A stretch of 64,000 nt of DNA, taken from contig NW_022985440.1 of assembly GCF_010093595.1 (NCBI RefSeq), positions 151,215 to 215,214 of the forward strand, given 5' to 3'. Made by a program: the position numbers and the translations under genes. The stretch's first letter is position 1; each line of letters starts with the position of its first letter. Below the pieces are notes generated by a model. The model was not told the origin of the DNA and searched no databases. It saw only the letters and a program-made list of their open reading frames with translations. This document shows, piece after piece, positions 23,491 through 34,996 of the stretch. The DNA is from Mytilinidion resinicola. Its lineage: Eukaryota; Ascomycota; Dothideomycetes; Mytilinidiales; Mytilinidiaceae.

Positions 23491-23995
23491 CTGTGCTGTT
23501 TGATGATGGGGTGGTACTGTTTGAAGTGCTTCAGCGTACGGCAAGAATCCAGACAGGATGTAAGGCCTGCCGCCTTGTAATTTAGACTGAAGCATGAGAT
23601 GTCATCTTCAAACCCATTTTTCAGGGGCTGAAGTGCTCTGTCGCATCATAAAATCCTCGGGAGGGATGTGATGTTCGTTGCCTCGTGATGTAGACTAATA
23701 ACTCAGCTGCCGTTTTCACGCCCGTTTGGCGCTATCTGAAGTACCCTAGGGTATCATGAACTTCCGGACGAGATGTCAGGTTTGTTATCTGGCGATTTAG
23801 CATGAAGACTGACATGCCTTATTCATACCCGTTTGGCGCTATCTGAAGTGCCCTAGGGTATCATGAAATTCCGACCGAGATATAAGGTTAGTCGACTCGT
23901 GATTCAAGGCGAGGTTCGAGCACCTCTCTTTACACCTCTTTAACGCCGTTTGAGGGCTCCCAATACACCACGAAACCGCTGTGTCTGATCCAGCT
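23491..23995 (-). repeat. five-copy array of the same 108-bp family, reverse orientation
   Basis: Core copies fall at about 23523, 23630, 23739, 23845 and 23953, spaced 107-109 bases. The best pair share GGCGCTATCTGAAGT and CCCTAGGGTATCATGAA. Read on the minus strand these become GATACCCTAGGG, a CACTTC-like stretch and AGATAGCGCC, which align with the forward array's CATACTTGGGGCACCTCTTACAGCGTC with few changes. Shared period plus shared core in inverse orientation make common origin likely. Confidence 0.75.
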
Positions 23996-24738
23996 TGCTA
24001 GCGCACGATATGATTACTATACAACGAAAGATGCCGATATTGTTGGTTGAAAGAGGCTATGATTTAGATTTTGAAAAGACTGGTGAAACAAAATGCACCA
24101 CAGACGAAAAGGTATGAATCAAACCAACGTTGCCTACATAAATATGAAGGGCTATAGAACGAGTTCTCCTCCAAGGTTTCTAGCTCGGTGCCCCTGTGTA
24201 GTATGGCACGTGACAACATCTGGGGTGGCCCTGCGAGTTTAGACGCCTTTCAAACCGATAGACCTACCTTTCATTTGGTTCTATAGAAGCTCTGAGGCAC
24301 CTCAAGCGGCGTCATAGAAACGAGTTCTCTTCATTGGTGCGGCTTCCTGGTTCGCCGCAAGGCTATATTCGGTGAAGGACGCCGTAGGAGGCACAACGGG
24401 CCTGGCTACAAAACGGCACACTCGGATCCAGGCAAGATGAGCAATATAAATATAGAGCAGCTCGTTTGAGAAGAGTGCTCCTGAAAGACTGCGCCTCATA
24501 GAAAGATGTTGGGTTCTCCTGAATATGCTGGATGTCAGGACAGATAGATGTACTTAGCGCCGCCACTAGACTACCTCAGCCGCGCTTTGAAATACTGGGG
24601 GTCCAAAGGACACCTTGCTTTCACCACCAATTATCCGACCACCCCAATAAAAGCCCCCTCCTCTCCGCTGCTGCATCCTCACCCTCTCCCATACATACAC
24701 CACCTTTTCTTCTTATATCCATTCTCTACAGCTTCACA
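23996..24738. other. intergenic, promoter side of PDI
   Basis: No gene. Two further possible cores of the 108-bp family, in forward sense, near 24190 (CGGTGCCCC) and 24296 (GAGGCACCTCAAGCGGCGTC), again about 107 apart. The last 120 bases are pyrimidine-rich, as in highly expressed fungal promoters. Confidence 0.45.
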
Positions 24739-26408
24739 ATGCGCGGCTTCGCAAAGTGTGTTGCCCTCGGGCTCATTGGAGCTGCCGTCGCCTCAGATGT
24801 TCACCAGCTCACCAAGGACACATTCGCCTCGTTTGTGGAGGAGAACGATCTCGTGCTCGCAGAGTGTAAGTCAATTACTTCCCCGACTCTCTTAGCTTCA
24901 CAACGCTCATCGCTTCTAGTCTTCGCCCCATGGTGTGGGCACTGCAAGGCCCTTGCCCCCGAGTACGAGACTGCCGCCACAACACTGAAGGAGAAGAACA
25001 TTGCGCTAGCAAAGATCGACTGCACAGAGGAGTCAGAGCTGTGCCAGGAGTATGGCGTGGAGGGTTATCCCACCCTTAAGGTGTTCCGCGGACCGGAAAA
25101 CATCTCCCCTTTTACTGGCCAGCGGAAGTCGGATGCGTACGTTTGCAATCGCAGAAGCTATCGACTCGACAGGAGGCTAACAATGCACTAGCATTATCTC
25201 TTATATGACCAAACAAGGTCTCCCATCCGTCTCTACCTTGGACAAGGAAACCATCGAGGGCTTCAAGACCTCTGACAAGGTCGTCCTTGTCGCCTACTTC
25301 GCCGCCGATGATAAGGCATCAAACGAGACCTTCGCAGAGGTCGCGAACGGTCTACGGGATAACTACCTCTTCGGCGCCACCAACGATGCTGAGCTAGCTA
25401 AGGCTGAGGGCGTGAAGCAGCCATCCATCGTCCTATACAAGACTTTCGATGAGGGCAAGGATAGTTACACCGAGGCTTTCACTAAGGAGAACATTGAGGA
25501 TTTCATCAAGGTCGCAGCCGTGCCCCTTGTTGGTGAAGTTGGCCCGGAGACATACGGTGGCTACATGGCTGTAAGTTCAATGATTGTAATCAAGAAAGCA
25601 CGCGATGCTAACGCAGTAATAGGCCGGTATCCCTCTCGCCTACATCTTCGCCGAGACCCCAGAGGAGCGTGAGGAGCTCGCCAAGGAGTTCAAACCCCTT
25701 GCTACCAAGCACAAGGGCGCCATCAACTTCGCCACCATCGACGCCAAAGCCTTTGGACAACACGCTGCTAACCTCAACCTCGAGGTCGGCAAGTTCCCCG
25801 CTTTCGCCATTCAAAAGACGGACAAGAACGAGAAGTACCCATATGAACAGGCAGGAAAGCTCGCGATCAAGGACATTGGCAAATTCGTCGATGACTTCGT
25901 CGCCGGGAAGGTCGAGCCCAGCATCAAGTCTGAGCCGATCCCCGAGAAGCAGGAGGGCCCGGTCACAATTGTCGTTGCCAAGAACTACGCAACTGAGGTC
26001 ATCGACAACGACAAGGACGTCCTCATCGAATTCTACGCCCCGTGGTGCGGTCACTGCAAGGCTCTCGCTCCCAAATATGAGGAGCTCGCCGCTTTGTACT
26101 CTTCGTCTGAGCTCTCCAAGCTGGTTACCGTCGCTAAGGTCGACGCCACCCTCAACGATGTTCCTGATGAGATTCAAGGCTTCCCTACCATCAAGCTGTA
26201 CGCTGCTGGCAAGAAGGACTCTCCCATTGAGTACAGTGGCTCCCGCACCGTCGAGGACCTCGCCGCATTCATCAAGGACAACGGCTCTCACCACGCTGAG
26301 GCTGGCGAGCCGGAGACCGTCGAGCTCCGTGACGAGTCCGAGATGCCCGAGCAGGCCCCGGCTGCCACCGAGGTGGCAGATGAGACGGTTGACCACGATG
26401 AGTTGTAA
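24739..26408 (+). CDS. PDI1: protein disulfide-isomerase, 502 aa
   Basis: Four exons: 24739-24865, 24920-25136, 25192-25570, 25623-26408, giving 503 codons. Signal peptide residues 1-20 (cleavage after VAS likely). Domain order a-b-b'-a': first thioredoxin active site WCGHC at Cys48/Cys51, two redox-inactive thioredoxin folds in the middle, second active site WCGHC at Cys383/Cys386, then an acidic tail ending in the ER-retrieval signal HDEL. It forms and shuffles disulfides in secretory proteins in the ER lumen. Length, architecture and motifs all match the canonical fungal enzyme. The first intron splits the codon pair just before APWCGHC, a common position. Long antisense frames opposite it are shadows. 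Confidence 0.97.
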
Positions 26409-27333
26409 ATGCATTTTCTTGTTATCTCTTTTTTTCCCTAGCTAGCTCCTTGGGTGCACCCTGAAATCTTTTCAACCCGTGCATCTAACGTGTATTATGT
26501 CCGCTTCAGCTCAAGTTAAGTCGACGCTGCATCGGTGATGAAGCGAGGATGGTCGACGACCATGGAGGAGAGCGTGGCGGAAAAGACTGCAAATGCTGCG
26601 GTTATGGCTCTTGGGTATCGGTTATGGGGCTTACGGATCGGCTTTTTCACATGGGTTTCGCGCTGTGCTATAACATTCATCCTTAGGGTAAGGCAATGGA
26701 TAGTGCTCGATGTTCATTTTTGATGTGCTTTTGCGATGAACCATGTGACCTCTTTACAAAATGCTTGATCAGTACAATCAATTCCGAACAGTGCACAGCT
26801 CTTGCACCAACCAATTAAATCACTCGTTTTATGCATTTACCTGATTTGCCCAATTAATCCTAACCTCACGTCAGCACCTTCACCGTCAACTTTGGAACAC
26901 AGGGTCCATAGAGTGCACAGCCACCCGCGGTCCGTTCTGCTGGTAAGGAACGAGAGAGATAATTGTGATCTTTCTCTTCAACACCCACCCACCACAAGGT
27001 TCGTCCCGTTTCCTCACGTCGACTCTTTAGCTAAGACTCAAGAAAGGCGTCCATGATCAAGCCGTTTGAATTGGCGCCTTAGACTAGCAAACCGAGCCAA
27101 CTCGACACTAATTTAGAGCCGTTTGCGGCGACGCGGGCCGGAACTCGACGACTTCTACACGAATCGCCAAGGCAGCAACGGAGGAACGGCCGGCGATAAG
27201 TACGAAGTGCCTACCTATCCAGGCGCATACATACGGTAGACGTCCATCTTATAAAAGCCCACCCAAACCTATCCTCTACACACCAACACAACACCAAATC
27301 CCCCGAAGAGCCCACCCCCGCTATTCAATCCCG
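26409..27333. other. intergenic, PDI terminator side and TLC-gene promoter
   Basis: Same-strand spacer of 925 bases without a convincing frame. A T-rich stretch follows the PDI stop codon. The final 100 bases carry a TATA box and a CA-rich leader for the next gene. Confidence 0.45.
27250..27256 (+). promoter_or_regulatory. TATA box of the TLC-domain gene
   Basis: TATAAAA, 78 bases ahead of the ATG at 27334, followed by a C/A-rich leader typical of fungal 5' UTRs. Position and sequence fit a core promoter; not tested. Confidence 0.55.
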
Positions 27334-28412
27334 ATGCGCGACCCGTTCCCCATCCCGCGATGGCTCAGCAACGCGGTCCAGCCGCTCACCGGCACGCTGC
27401 ACCTGAACACGCTACACCTGCACATCCACGAAGTCATCCTCGTCTACCTCTTCTACACCTTCATTAACGGCCGCCTGTCGCCCTACGCTTCGTCGCGCCT
27501 GCTCGGCGAGACATACGACGCCTGGCCGCGCCGCACGAAGCTGGGGTGGAACATGCACGTCACGGCGTTCCTGAACTCGATCGTGCTGTCGGGCGCGGCG
27601 CTGTACGTCATCTTCTGCGACCTGGACCGCGCGCGCGAGACGTGGGAGGACCGCATCTGGGGCTACACGGGCCTCGGGGGCCTGGTGCAGGCGGTGGGCG
27701 CCGGCTACTTCGTGTGGGATGTGCAGGTGTGCGTTGCGAATTTCGATGTGCTGGGCGTGGTGGACTTGCTGCATGCTTTGGTGGCGTGCGGGATTAGCGT
27801 TATGGGCTATGTATGTTGGGTTTTTTTTTTTTTTTTTGGCTTTCCTCACTTCCCCTTATTTTATTTTAATTTTTTTTCCCTCCCAATTCTTGATATCCGT
27901 GTGTGTGTGTGTGTGTGTGTGAGGGCTGGGATGGTTGATGGCGGTGTGCTGACGATTTAAAGTATCCGTTTGGGCTGTACTATGGCATGCACTACATCCT
28001 CATCGAGCTCTCCACGCCCTTCGCCAATATCCACTGGTTCCTCAACAAGCTCGGCCTCGCTGGATCACGGGTCCAAGTTATCAACGGCATGCTGCTCATC
28101 ACGACGTTCTTCACCTGCCGTCTGGTGTGGGGGTCATACCTCACGTTCGTGTTCTTCCGCGACGTCTGGACCGCGCTGCACGCAGAGCAATCGCACCAGA
28201 CGACGTACGTGTTGGACGCAAAGGTACAGTCGCTGGCGCTGGAGCACCGGGCGCCGTGGTGGCTCGCGGGGCTGTTCATGGTCACGAACTCGGTGGTCAT
28301 GGGGCTGAGCACCTTCTGGTTTGTGAAGATGGTTGACACGGTGAAGAGGCATTCTTCGGGGGAGAGGCAAGGAGTGAAGACGAAGGCGAAGGCGAAGGTC
28401 AAGGCGGGGTAG
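27334..28412 (+). CDS. TLC-domain multi-pass membrane protein, 308 aa
   Basis: Two exons, 27334-27810 and 27963-28412, around a 152-nt intron; the join gives 309 codons. At least six hydrophobic segments are visible, for example EVILVYLFYTFI, AFLNSIVLSGAALYVIF, VDLLHALVACGISVMGY, YYGMHYILIELSTPF and INGMLLITTFFTCRLVW. The ELSTPF-NIHWFL element and conserved His/Trp pattern are those of TRAM-LAG1-CLN8 (TLC) proteins of the TMEM56/TLCD4 type, thought to act in ER or plasma-membrane lipid homeostasis. It is not a ceramide synthase: the Lag1 HH motif is absent. The tail is Lys-rich (KTKAKAKVKAG). Class confident, precise role unknown. Confidence 0.85.
27821..27837. repeat. 17-T run inside TLC-gene intron
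   Basis: Uninterrupted T17 ten bases after the 5' splice site. Together with the nearby GT repeat it makes this the longest and least complex intron of the window. Confidence 0.9.
27899..27921. repeat. (GT)11 microsatellite in TLC-gene intron
   Basis: Eleven GT units about 40 bases before the 3' splice site (GCTGAC branch-like sequence, then AAAG). Likely polymorphic in length between isolates. Confidence 0.9.
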
Positions 28413-29107
28413 AGAATGAATGATGGTTTTCTTTTGTATAGTAGAGGCTGTTTTGCTTTAGACATGTCGTAAACGAAGAAAAAATAGAAATGAATCGAGA
28501 CGAACAAACTTCCTACCCGGGGCGGTCTCTAGAGCATGATTTTACTCCAGCTCCTTCAACACGAGCCGACTTATTCTCAGTGCGAGTTGCCAAAGTCATT
28601 TCGAGCGATTCGGCTGGGGAGACAAAGAAAGAGGGACGTCGAGTCAAGAACGACACGTGTTCCGCTGTTTCCACGCCGTGTCTATCGAAAAAGTTGCCGC
28701 GCAGTTAGATAGGGAAGTGTTTGCAATTGAAGGGGCAAAAGAGGTGGTCTAATCAATTGACGACATGGGCCACGCGATGTCTACGCAGTGTCTATTAACA
28801 CTTTATGCGTGGTCAATTCTGTAAAATTTTGTAGTTGTGTTGGTATCGAATGATGTGTACTTGACGCTGTGGGGTGTGGCACCATAAGACTCCCAAAATC
28901 AGCATCACATGTCAAGTTCTCGGCCCCCGATACCAGCATCCCACTTTCCTCCCACGGTTGGTGCGTCCAGAAGCACCTCAGCTACCTCCATCACACTCCA
29001 AAATATCTTTCAAGCTCTTCATAAATCTATTTTCATTGAAGTTGAGTAGAGAATTGGACTCCTCTCATGCTATAAGCAACGCAGTCAGGTATCTTCCGTC
29101 ACGTACC
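28413..29107. other. tail-to-tail spacer, no gene
   Basis: Between the 3' ends of the TLC gene (plus) and the ribulokinase gene (minus). The frames are short and no repeat stands out. Confidence 0.5.
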
Positions 29108-31009
29108 CTATTTTTGCCAGCCAGTAACCGCCTCATCAACCTCCTTCCTGTATCTCTGCTGGTCCACGCACTGCTCAAGGAAGACCTTGTACTTCGCCTT
29201 GAGCAACTTTTTCAGATTCTCGTCCGTGGTCGGCTTAACCATCTTACCCGCCTTGCTGTACCGATCCATGATATTCCATAAGGGCTCGCTCTTGCCCTCT
29301 TTGTTCGTGCTCGCCGCTTTCGCGCCCAGCATCGCTGCGCCGTGCACGACGGCTGCGTGGACGTAGCGCGGGATCAGCACGGGCATGTCGCACGCCGCTG
29401 CGATCAGGTCCATCAGGATGCTGTTCTGGCACTGGCTGCCGGACATGAAGATGGAGCTGATGACGTGGCCGGACTTGTTCATTGCGTCGACGATCTGGTG
29501 CGTCTGCAGCGCGATGAACTCCATAGTCGCATAGTAGTATAGTGCGAGCCCGTCGAGGGACTTGTCGGAGCTGAGGCCGATCACGGAGCCCTTCATGTTG
29601 GGATCTGCGACAGGCGAACGGTTGCCGAAGAGGTCGCCGTAGAAGAAGAAGTGACGCCCGAGCCAGCTGACGTTGGGCGCGTTCTCTTTCTCGCGCATCT
29701 CGCGGAGGTGCTCGTTCAGGTAGTCGTAGATGTTTGTGTTGAAGGTCTCGGCGACCGAGTGGGCTTCGTTGAAAGCCGGATGGGTCTCGATAACGTGTCT
29801 GAGGAGTTCGCCAGTAGCGCTTTGTCCACCTTCGGCCATCCAGTAGTCGGGGAGCAGGACGTCGCGGTACGGTCCCCAAACGCCGTTGACGAACACTGGC
29901 TTCTCGGACATGGCGAGATGGCATGTCGATGTGCCGGCCACGGCGGCCAGACGGGTGAAAGCTTGAGAGACATCGTTCTTTGCATGGTCGGGATCCAATT
30001 CGTTTGAACTAAGTTTCACCTTGGCACCAACAGTGCCGATCCACCCTGCATACGCATCGATAACACCGCTGCCGATGGCGATTCCGGGTGGCAGACCCAT
30101 ATCCTGGGCAGCTCTTTCGCTCAATGTTCCAACTAGCTCACCAGCCGTAAGGTATTTACCATTCTACGCTGGGTATTAGTATAACTCATCTGAGAACTTA
30201 GGGAAAGGGAGCGTTACTACTCCGTCAACACCGCCCATGCGCTTGAAGTTGTCCTCGCACAGGTCTTTCAGACCGATGTCGGTCAGGAAGTCTTCCTGCC
30301 ATCCCTTCACACTGCCATCGACACCAACTGGGACGAAACCCTGCTTGCAAACGACGCTGCAGAAGCTCCGTGTCTCTCCTCCTGTAGCCATATGTGTAAG
30401 AGCATCAGTCAAGTCGTAGAACTTGCAGCGGTCGAACAGCTCCTTGGGCATGTTGTTCTTCAGCCAAAGCACCTTTGGAATTTCCATCTCGATAGACATC
30501 TTGCCTCCAACGTAACGGAGCAGGTTGTGGTTCGTCGCATTGATCTTGATTGTCTCCTCAACAGGCCGGTGGTCCAGCCAGAGAATGACATTGCGGTCCA
30601 AGCCATCTCTGTTGTCAAAGTCGGGCCCAGTGACATTGACTGGTTCGTCTGTGTCTTCGGAGAAGACGGCAAGAGAGCATGTAGCATCGAAGCCAATGCC
30701 TCGGATGGTGTCGCCGTCGATGTTGTGCTGGTCCATTGCTCGCCGAATAGACGTGCAAATGCACCGCCAGATGTCGGTAGTGGACTGCTCGTAGTAGCCA
30801 GTCTGGGGCTGCCATAGGCCGATGGTCTCGGACGCCAGGCCAACAATGTCACCCTGATCGTTCATGATGCAGGCTCGCGCACTGCCGGTACCGACATCGA
30901 TGCCAATGTAGTGATCCATGTGTGGGTGGAGCTCATTGCGAGGATCAGTCGACAGCTGGCGGGATGGTTTCCGCTGCTGCTGGCTGCGGAAGGGCATTTG
31001 GCCGGCCAT
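29108..31009 (-). CDS. FGGY-family carbohydrate kinase (D-ribulokinase type), 615 aa
   Basis: Two exons, 31009-30218 and 30163-29108, joined by a 54-nt intron to 616 codons. A 31-residue basic leader precedes MDHYIGIDVGTGSARA, the phosphate-1 loop of the sugar-kinase/Hsp70/actin fold. WLDHRPVEE and the first FGGY signature region follow. The second half has SGVIDAYAGWIGTVG, GTSTCHLAMS and SGSQCQNSILMDLIA (adenosine-binding region). This arrangement matches the eukaryotic FGGY/yeast YDR109C group, proposed to phosphorylate D-ribulose as metabolite repair. The leader could be a mitochondrial presequence, or translation may begin at the internal MDHYIG Met. Length is normal for the family. Confidence 0.92.
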
Positions 31010-32238
31010 TTTGAAGACTGGTCGCCGTGTCAGGTATGCACAAGCGGGATTGGAGGGAGGCGTGGCTGGAGGAATGCTGTTGCGGGGTGCTCTGGGCGCA
31101 CTCTTACCTTATCTGAGGGGTACCGTGTCACGATAGCTTCTGGGGCTCCTCTCGGATTGTGGTCGCGTTTTACAGTGAGGGTGAGCTTGGTGGTGAGTCG
31201 GGAGGGCCAATTGAGGTGGCAGAAGGAAAGGGAATCGGTGTAAGAGGTTTGCAGAGAGCTCCCCAGTTTTACGGAAGTGTTGAGTGGAAAAGTAAAACGG
31301 CCGCGCTATGAGCTCATGCCGATCCCAAGAAGGGTGCAGCAGGTAGTGGGGTGTGGGGCGCACGATGGGGACGCGATGGAGCTTCCACATCAATAAACCT
31401 CCCTCGTGATACGCTTCTACCCCACGGAGATGACCGCTACGGGCATCGTGAGGCACTTTTCACGATAGCAGTGTCTGGCTTTCACTAATTGTCGCAAAAG
31501 CAAGTGTGTTAGTATTGCTTTGAAACTTTGCGGGAGCATGACCCCTAGTCGGCGGCGTTGAACGGACAGCGAATGGAGGAAGATCGCACCACTTGGATAG
31601 GCGCGGAAGTCGTGCAATTGGACCGGGGAAGGAGGGGCGTTGTGTCGGTCAGCATAGCGGGACCGGATTCCCTGTTGCAGTATTGGGGGTGCGTTGCCAT
31701 GTCATCGTGAGTTTCTTGCGCCGCGAGCGGAGGTGGGGACCCTGAGGTGCATGTTGACGCCTGAGGCAACAAGGCTCTACGGGATACTTCACTAACCAAG
31801 GGCGTCTAGTCTTCCGTGTTCTACGGACGACTACACTGACAAAACTGTCTAGGACAAACCCCATCCCCTGATCTCTCATCCATGTCCTCCCGCGTCATTT
31901 GTGCTCCGCAATTCCATTGCTGACCCCGAACGCCATCATGCAGCAGTTAAAGCTGTACAGCCTCGTGACACATCATCAAGGTACGACAGCTACGCCCTTT
32001 GCTCTGACTTGACATCGTTTCATTGGTCCACTCGCTTGTTTGTCATCCACACATCGACCCTACATCTTTAAGCCTCACACGCAAGACCTGGTAGTGATCT
32101 TAAACCTGGTGGTAAGAGTGTCTAGTTCCGATGCAAGTGCTCTATTGTTGTTTCTTTGCTTGTGCCTAGAGCGTCTCGTTGGTTGAGTCATGCGTCGTTC
32201 CTGCGTAAAACCTCTCCACATACGGAAGCATTTCCGCT
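31010..32238. other. intergenic, no gene seen
   Basis: Promoter side of the ribulokinase gene plus about 1 kb of unassigned DNA. Minus-strand frames up to 115 codons have no family features. Confidence 0.45.
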
Positions 32239-32521
32239 ATGCAGCGATCCCCCAGTATTATACCCGACCCCGACCCCGATCCCGCCCCTGTGAGCGCCAG
32301 ATGGCCAGTATCAAGCATTCAAAGCCCGGCCACACTAGGACCGAAGTACTACAACCCTGAGGTAAATACTAACTAGCTATTGCAATAGTTTTAGCTGCCT
32401 CAAGCGAGCGCTTACTGATAGTTCTCCAAGCTAGCTCAATGGCTTCAAGGCATTGCTCGTCGTGCGATTTGCACCCATCGCTTATTATGTCATCCAAGGT
32501 CCACTGATTTCGATGGTTTAG
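32239..32521 (+). CDS. possible 69-aa two-exon protein (weak)
   Basis: The ATG at 32239 opens a frame (MQRSPSIIPDPDPDP...) that reaches GAG|GTAAAT at 32361 in phase 0. A CTAG acceptor at 32434 continues in the same phase to give NGFKALLVVRFAPIAYYV, a likely single membrane helix, and a stop at 32521. The clean phase and hydrophobic tail are suggestive, but a chance splice is possible. The PDPDPDP part comes from a short CCCGAC repeat. It lies 190 bases ahead of the S10 gene and might instead be leader sequence. Confidence 0.25.
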
Positions 32522-32712
32522 GCACTGCCATCGGGCTCTCTATGGATTTATCTTGCAGTGAAGGCAGTTGCGGAGGGATCAAGGGCAGTGCCCTAATTCC
32601 CTGAAAATTTATATGAATCCTCGGGGGCGCTCTTGTAATTTGCGTCTCCAAGTCTCTCTTCTCTCTCTTCCAATTGCAAATTCTCTGCGCTGTGACACTC
32701 TTCCGATTCGCC

Positions 32713-34818
32713 ATGTATTTACTTTCATATTTTGTGCCAGATATTCTGCTGCCACTCGCTGCCGCTCACAAACCCAAAGGCCATCATATCTTGTCTTCCA
32801 GGTTGCGTCCGGGAGCGACAATAGAATACAAAGAGGTAAATTTGCCTTCATATTTTTGACGAGCCCCTTCAGAGATTCTAGCACGGTCAGACCAGCATAT
32901 GCGAGACGACACCCGGCGTCAAGGCCTACAGTGGATACGTCCACCTTCCGAGCAACATTACCCAAGACATACAAGGCGAAATACCCTTCCATGTTTCAGC
33001 TTTCTTCTGGCTCTTTGAAGCTCGCCATGAACCCGAGAAAGCTCCACTTGCCATCTACCTAGCTGGATGGCCTGGGGAGTCTTCGATGTACCCAGTCTTC
33101 AGTGGGGAGAGCGGACCTTGCTACGCAAACAAGGACGGAAACAGCACTACGCTAAACCCCTGGTCGTTCAACGTTCATGTCAACATGCTCTATATCGATC
33201 AACCCAGCCAGGTCGGGTACTCGTATGACGAGATTGTCGAAGGCTCGTACAACGTGCTGGACGGCAGCATCACTCCAGAGAAGCTACCTCAGAATCAGAC
33301 CACAATTCCTGGGAAGTTTCCCAGTCAGAACCCAGCGACTACCGCCAACACTACAACGCTGGCTGCTCGTGCTCTGTGGCACTTTGCACAGGTCTGGTTC
33401 ACAGAGTAAGTTGTCTACAAAGCAAATTCAGACATTTCGTTGACGCTAGAAGGTTCCCGGAATTGAAGACATGCGAGAAAGCTATCAGCTTATGGGGTAA
33501 CTCGGCAGGGTCCACCATACAAGTTATAGCGTTCCCAGTTGCTAAATATCGGTTTTTAGTATGGCGGTTACTACACCGTTGGCGCCATTGCGTATTTTCT
33601 AGCACAGAACGCGAAGATTTTGAACGGAACACTGGACGCTAAAACCAACGTAATTCTGCCAATTGACACCCTCGGGGTAACGGACGGATGTATAGACCTG
33701 CTATACCAAGGATATTCATATTCAACGTTGACATACAACAACACTATGGAGTAAAGCTCTTCAACGAGACTGTTTCGGAAGCAGCCTCCGCCAATTTCAC
33801 CGGGCCTGGAGGATGCTCTGATCAAATTCTACAATGCCGCGCTCTTGCAGCCGAGGGAGATCCCTACGATATCGGAATCAATTCCACCATCAACGACATC
33901 TGCGCCGAAGCAATAGAGTTCTGTGATGAGTTCGCTGGAGGAGGCGCAATGGTTGCTCTTTCTGGGGTAATCATATCATTTTCCTTGCCCACCTTCCACG
34001 CTGACGACCATCTAGCGTAGCACATTCGACCCCTCAGGCCTACGCCATCGCGTTTCTGAACCAAAAATGGGTGCAGGACGCGCTCGGCGCCCCTCTAAAT
34101 CACACTGCAAATGGAAATACTGCTGGTAACGCCTTGATTGCCACGGGCGATCCTGTCCGTCGCAGCATCGCCGACCTGAACCTCCTTCTCAGCTCTGGGG
34201 TTAAATTGTCGATGGTGTATGGGGATCTTAATTTTATCTGCAACTGTACGATAGCCCATCTCCGCTCCTCCCTCGCTTTGCAACCGCTAATGCCATTGGT
34301 CACAGGGATTGGTGCCGAAAACCTCACTCTGAATACAGAATACCCAGAAGCGTCTGAATTCGGTGCGAGTGGCTACGCAAATATCACGACGAACTCAACA
34401 TACCAAGGAGGTGTGGTGACGCAGTTCGAAGGTGTTTCTTTCTCCAGAGTGTTTCTGGGGTCGCATACGGGTACGCTCTCCCCTCTTCTCCCGTTCTTTT
34501 AGTCCTGAGTTTCATACTAACCTCATCACTACTGCTACAGTGTCTTACAGCCAGCCCGAAACGGTCTACCAAATCTTCAATCGCGCAATGTTCTACAAGG
34601 ACGTATCAACCGGCCACCACAATATCGAGACTGGAAAAGGCTATAAGAGCAAGGGTCCCGCCTCGGCGTGGGGCTTCAAGGACGTGCTGCCGCCACCGCC
34701 ACCTCCAGAGTGCAGCATCTCCTACGCCAGCACGAGCTGTTCAGAAGACCAGTTGGCTGCGCTAGCGAACGGGACAGCGGTGGTGGAGAACAACATCGTC
34801 GTGCAGCCGGCGGTCTGA
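32713..34818 (+). pseudogene. serine carboxypeptidase S10 (S1-type), frameshifted
   Basis: Proposed exons: 32713-32835, 32882-33405, 33453-33504, 33560-33966, 34038-34245, 34306-34470, 34541-34818. Family blocks appear in order: ICETTPGVKAYSGYVHLP, the oxyanion-loop region (LAGWPGESSM), NVNMLYIDQP-like VNMLYIDQPSQVGYS, the nucleophile elbow WGNS|YGG across an intron, VYGDLNFICNW with the acid Asp, YANITTN, and FLGSHTVSY with the base His. A signal-like N terminus (MYLLSYFVPDILLPLAAA) suggests secretion. At about 33742 the frame breaks: one base is missing inside the conserved NNTYG block, and exon 4 is 407 nt instead of a multiple of three. The intron at 33505-33559 starts with GC. The loop reads GWPGESS where active enzymes have GGPGSSS. 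Probably inactive. Confidence 0.82.
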
Positions 34819-34996
34819 GCGGGAGTCTTGCACTCGAGGTTCTCTGGACGAGAAAGAATAGCAGCAGAAACCCGTTGACGCCGAGCTTATGTATATTTAA
34901 TTCATCCAACCCATTGATTCCCAGTACATTCTTATCTCCTTTCGCTTCAAAAGATTAGATCCAACCACTCCCATCTCTCCTACCCTCCCCAACCCC

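Noticed and set aside
25608..26414. 268-codon antisense frame opposite PDI
   Set aside because: Low-complexity Leu/Gly/Val content produced by the reverse complement of PDI exon 4.
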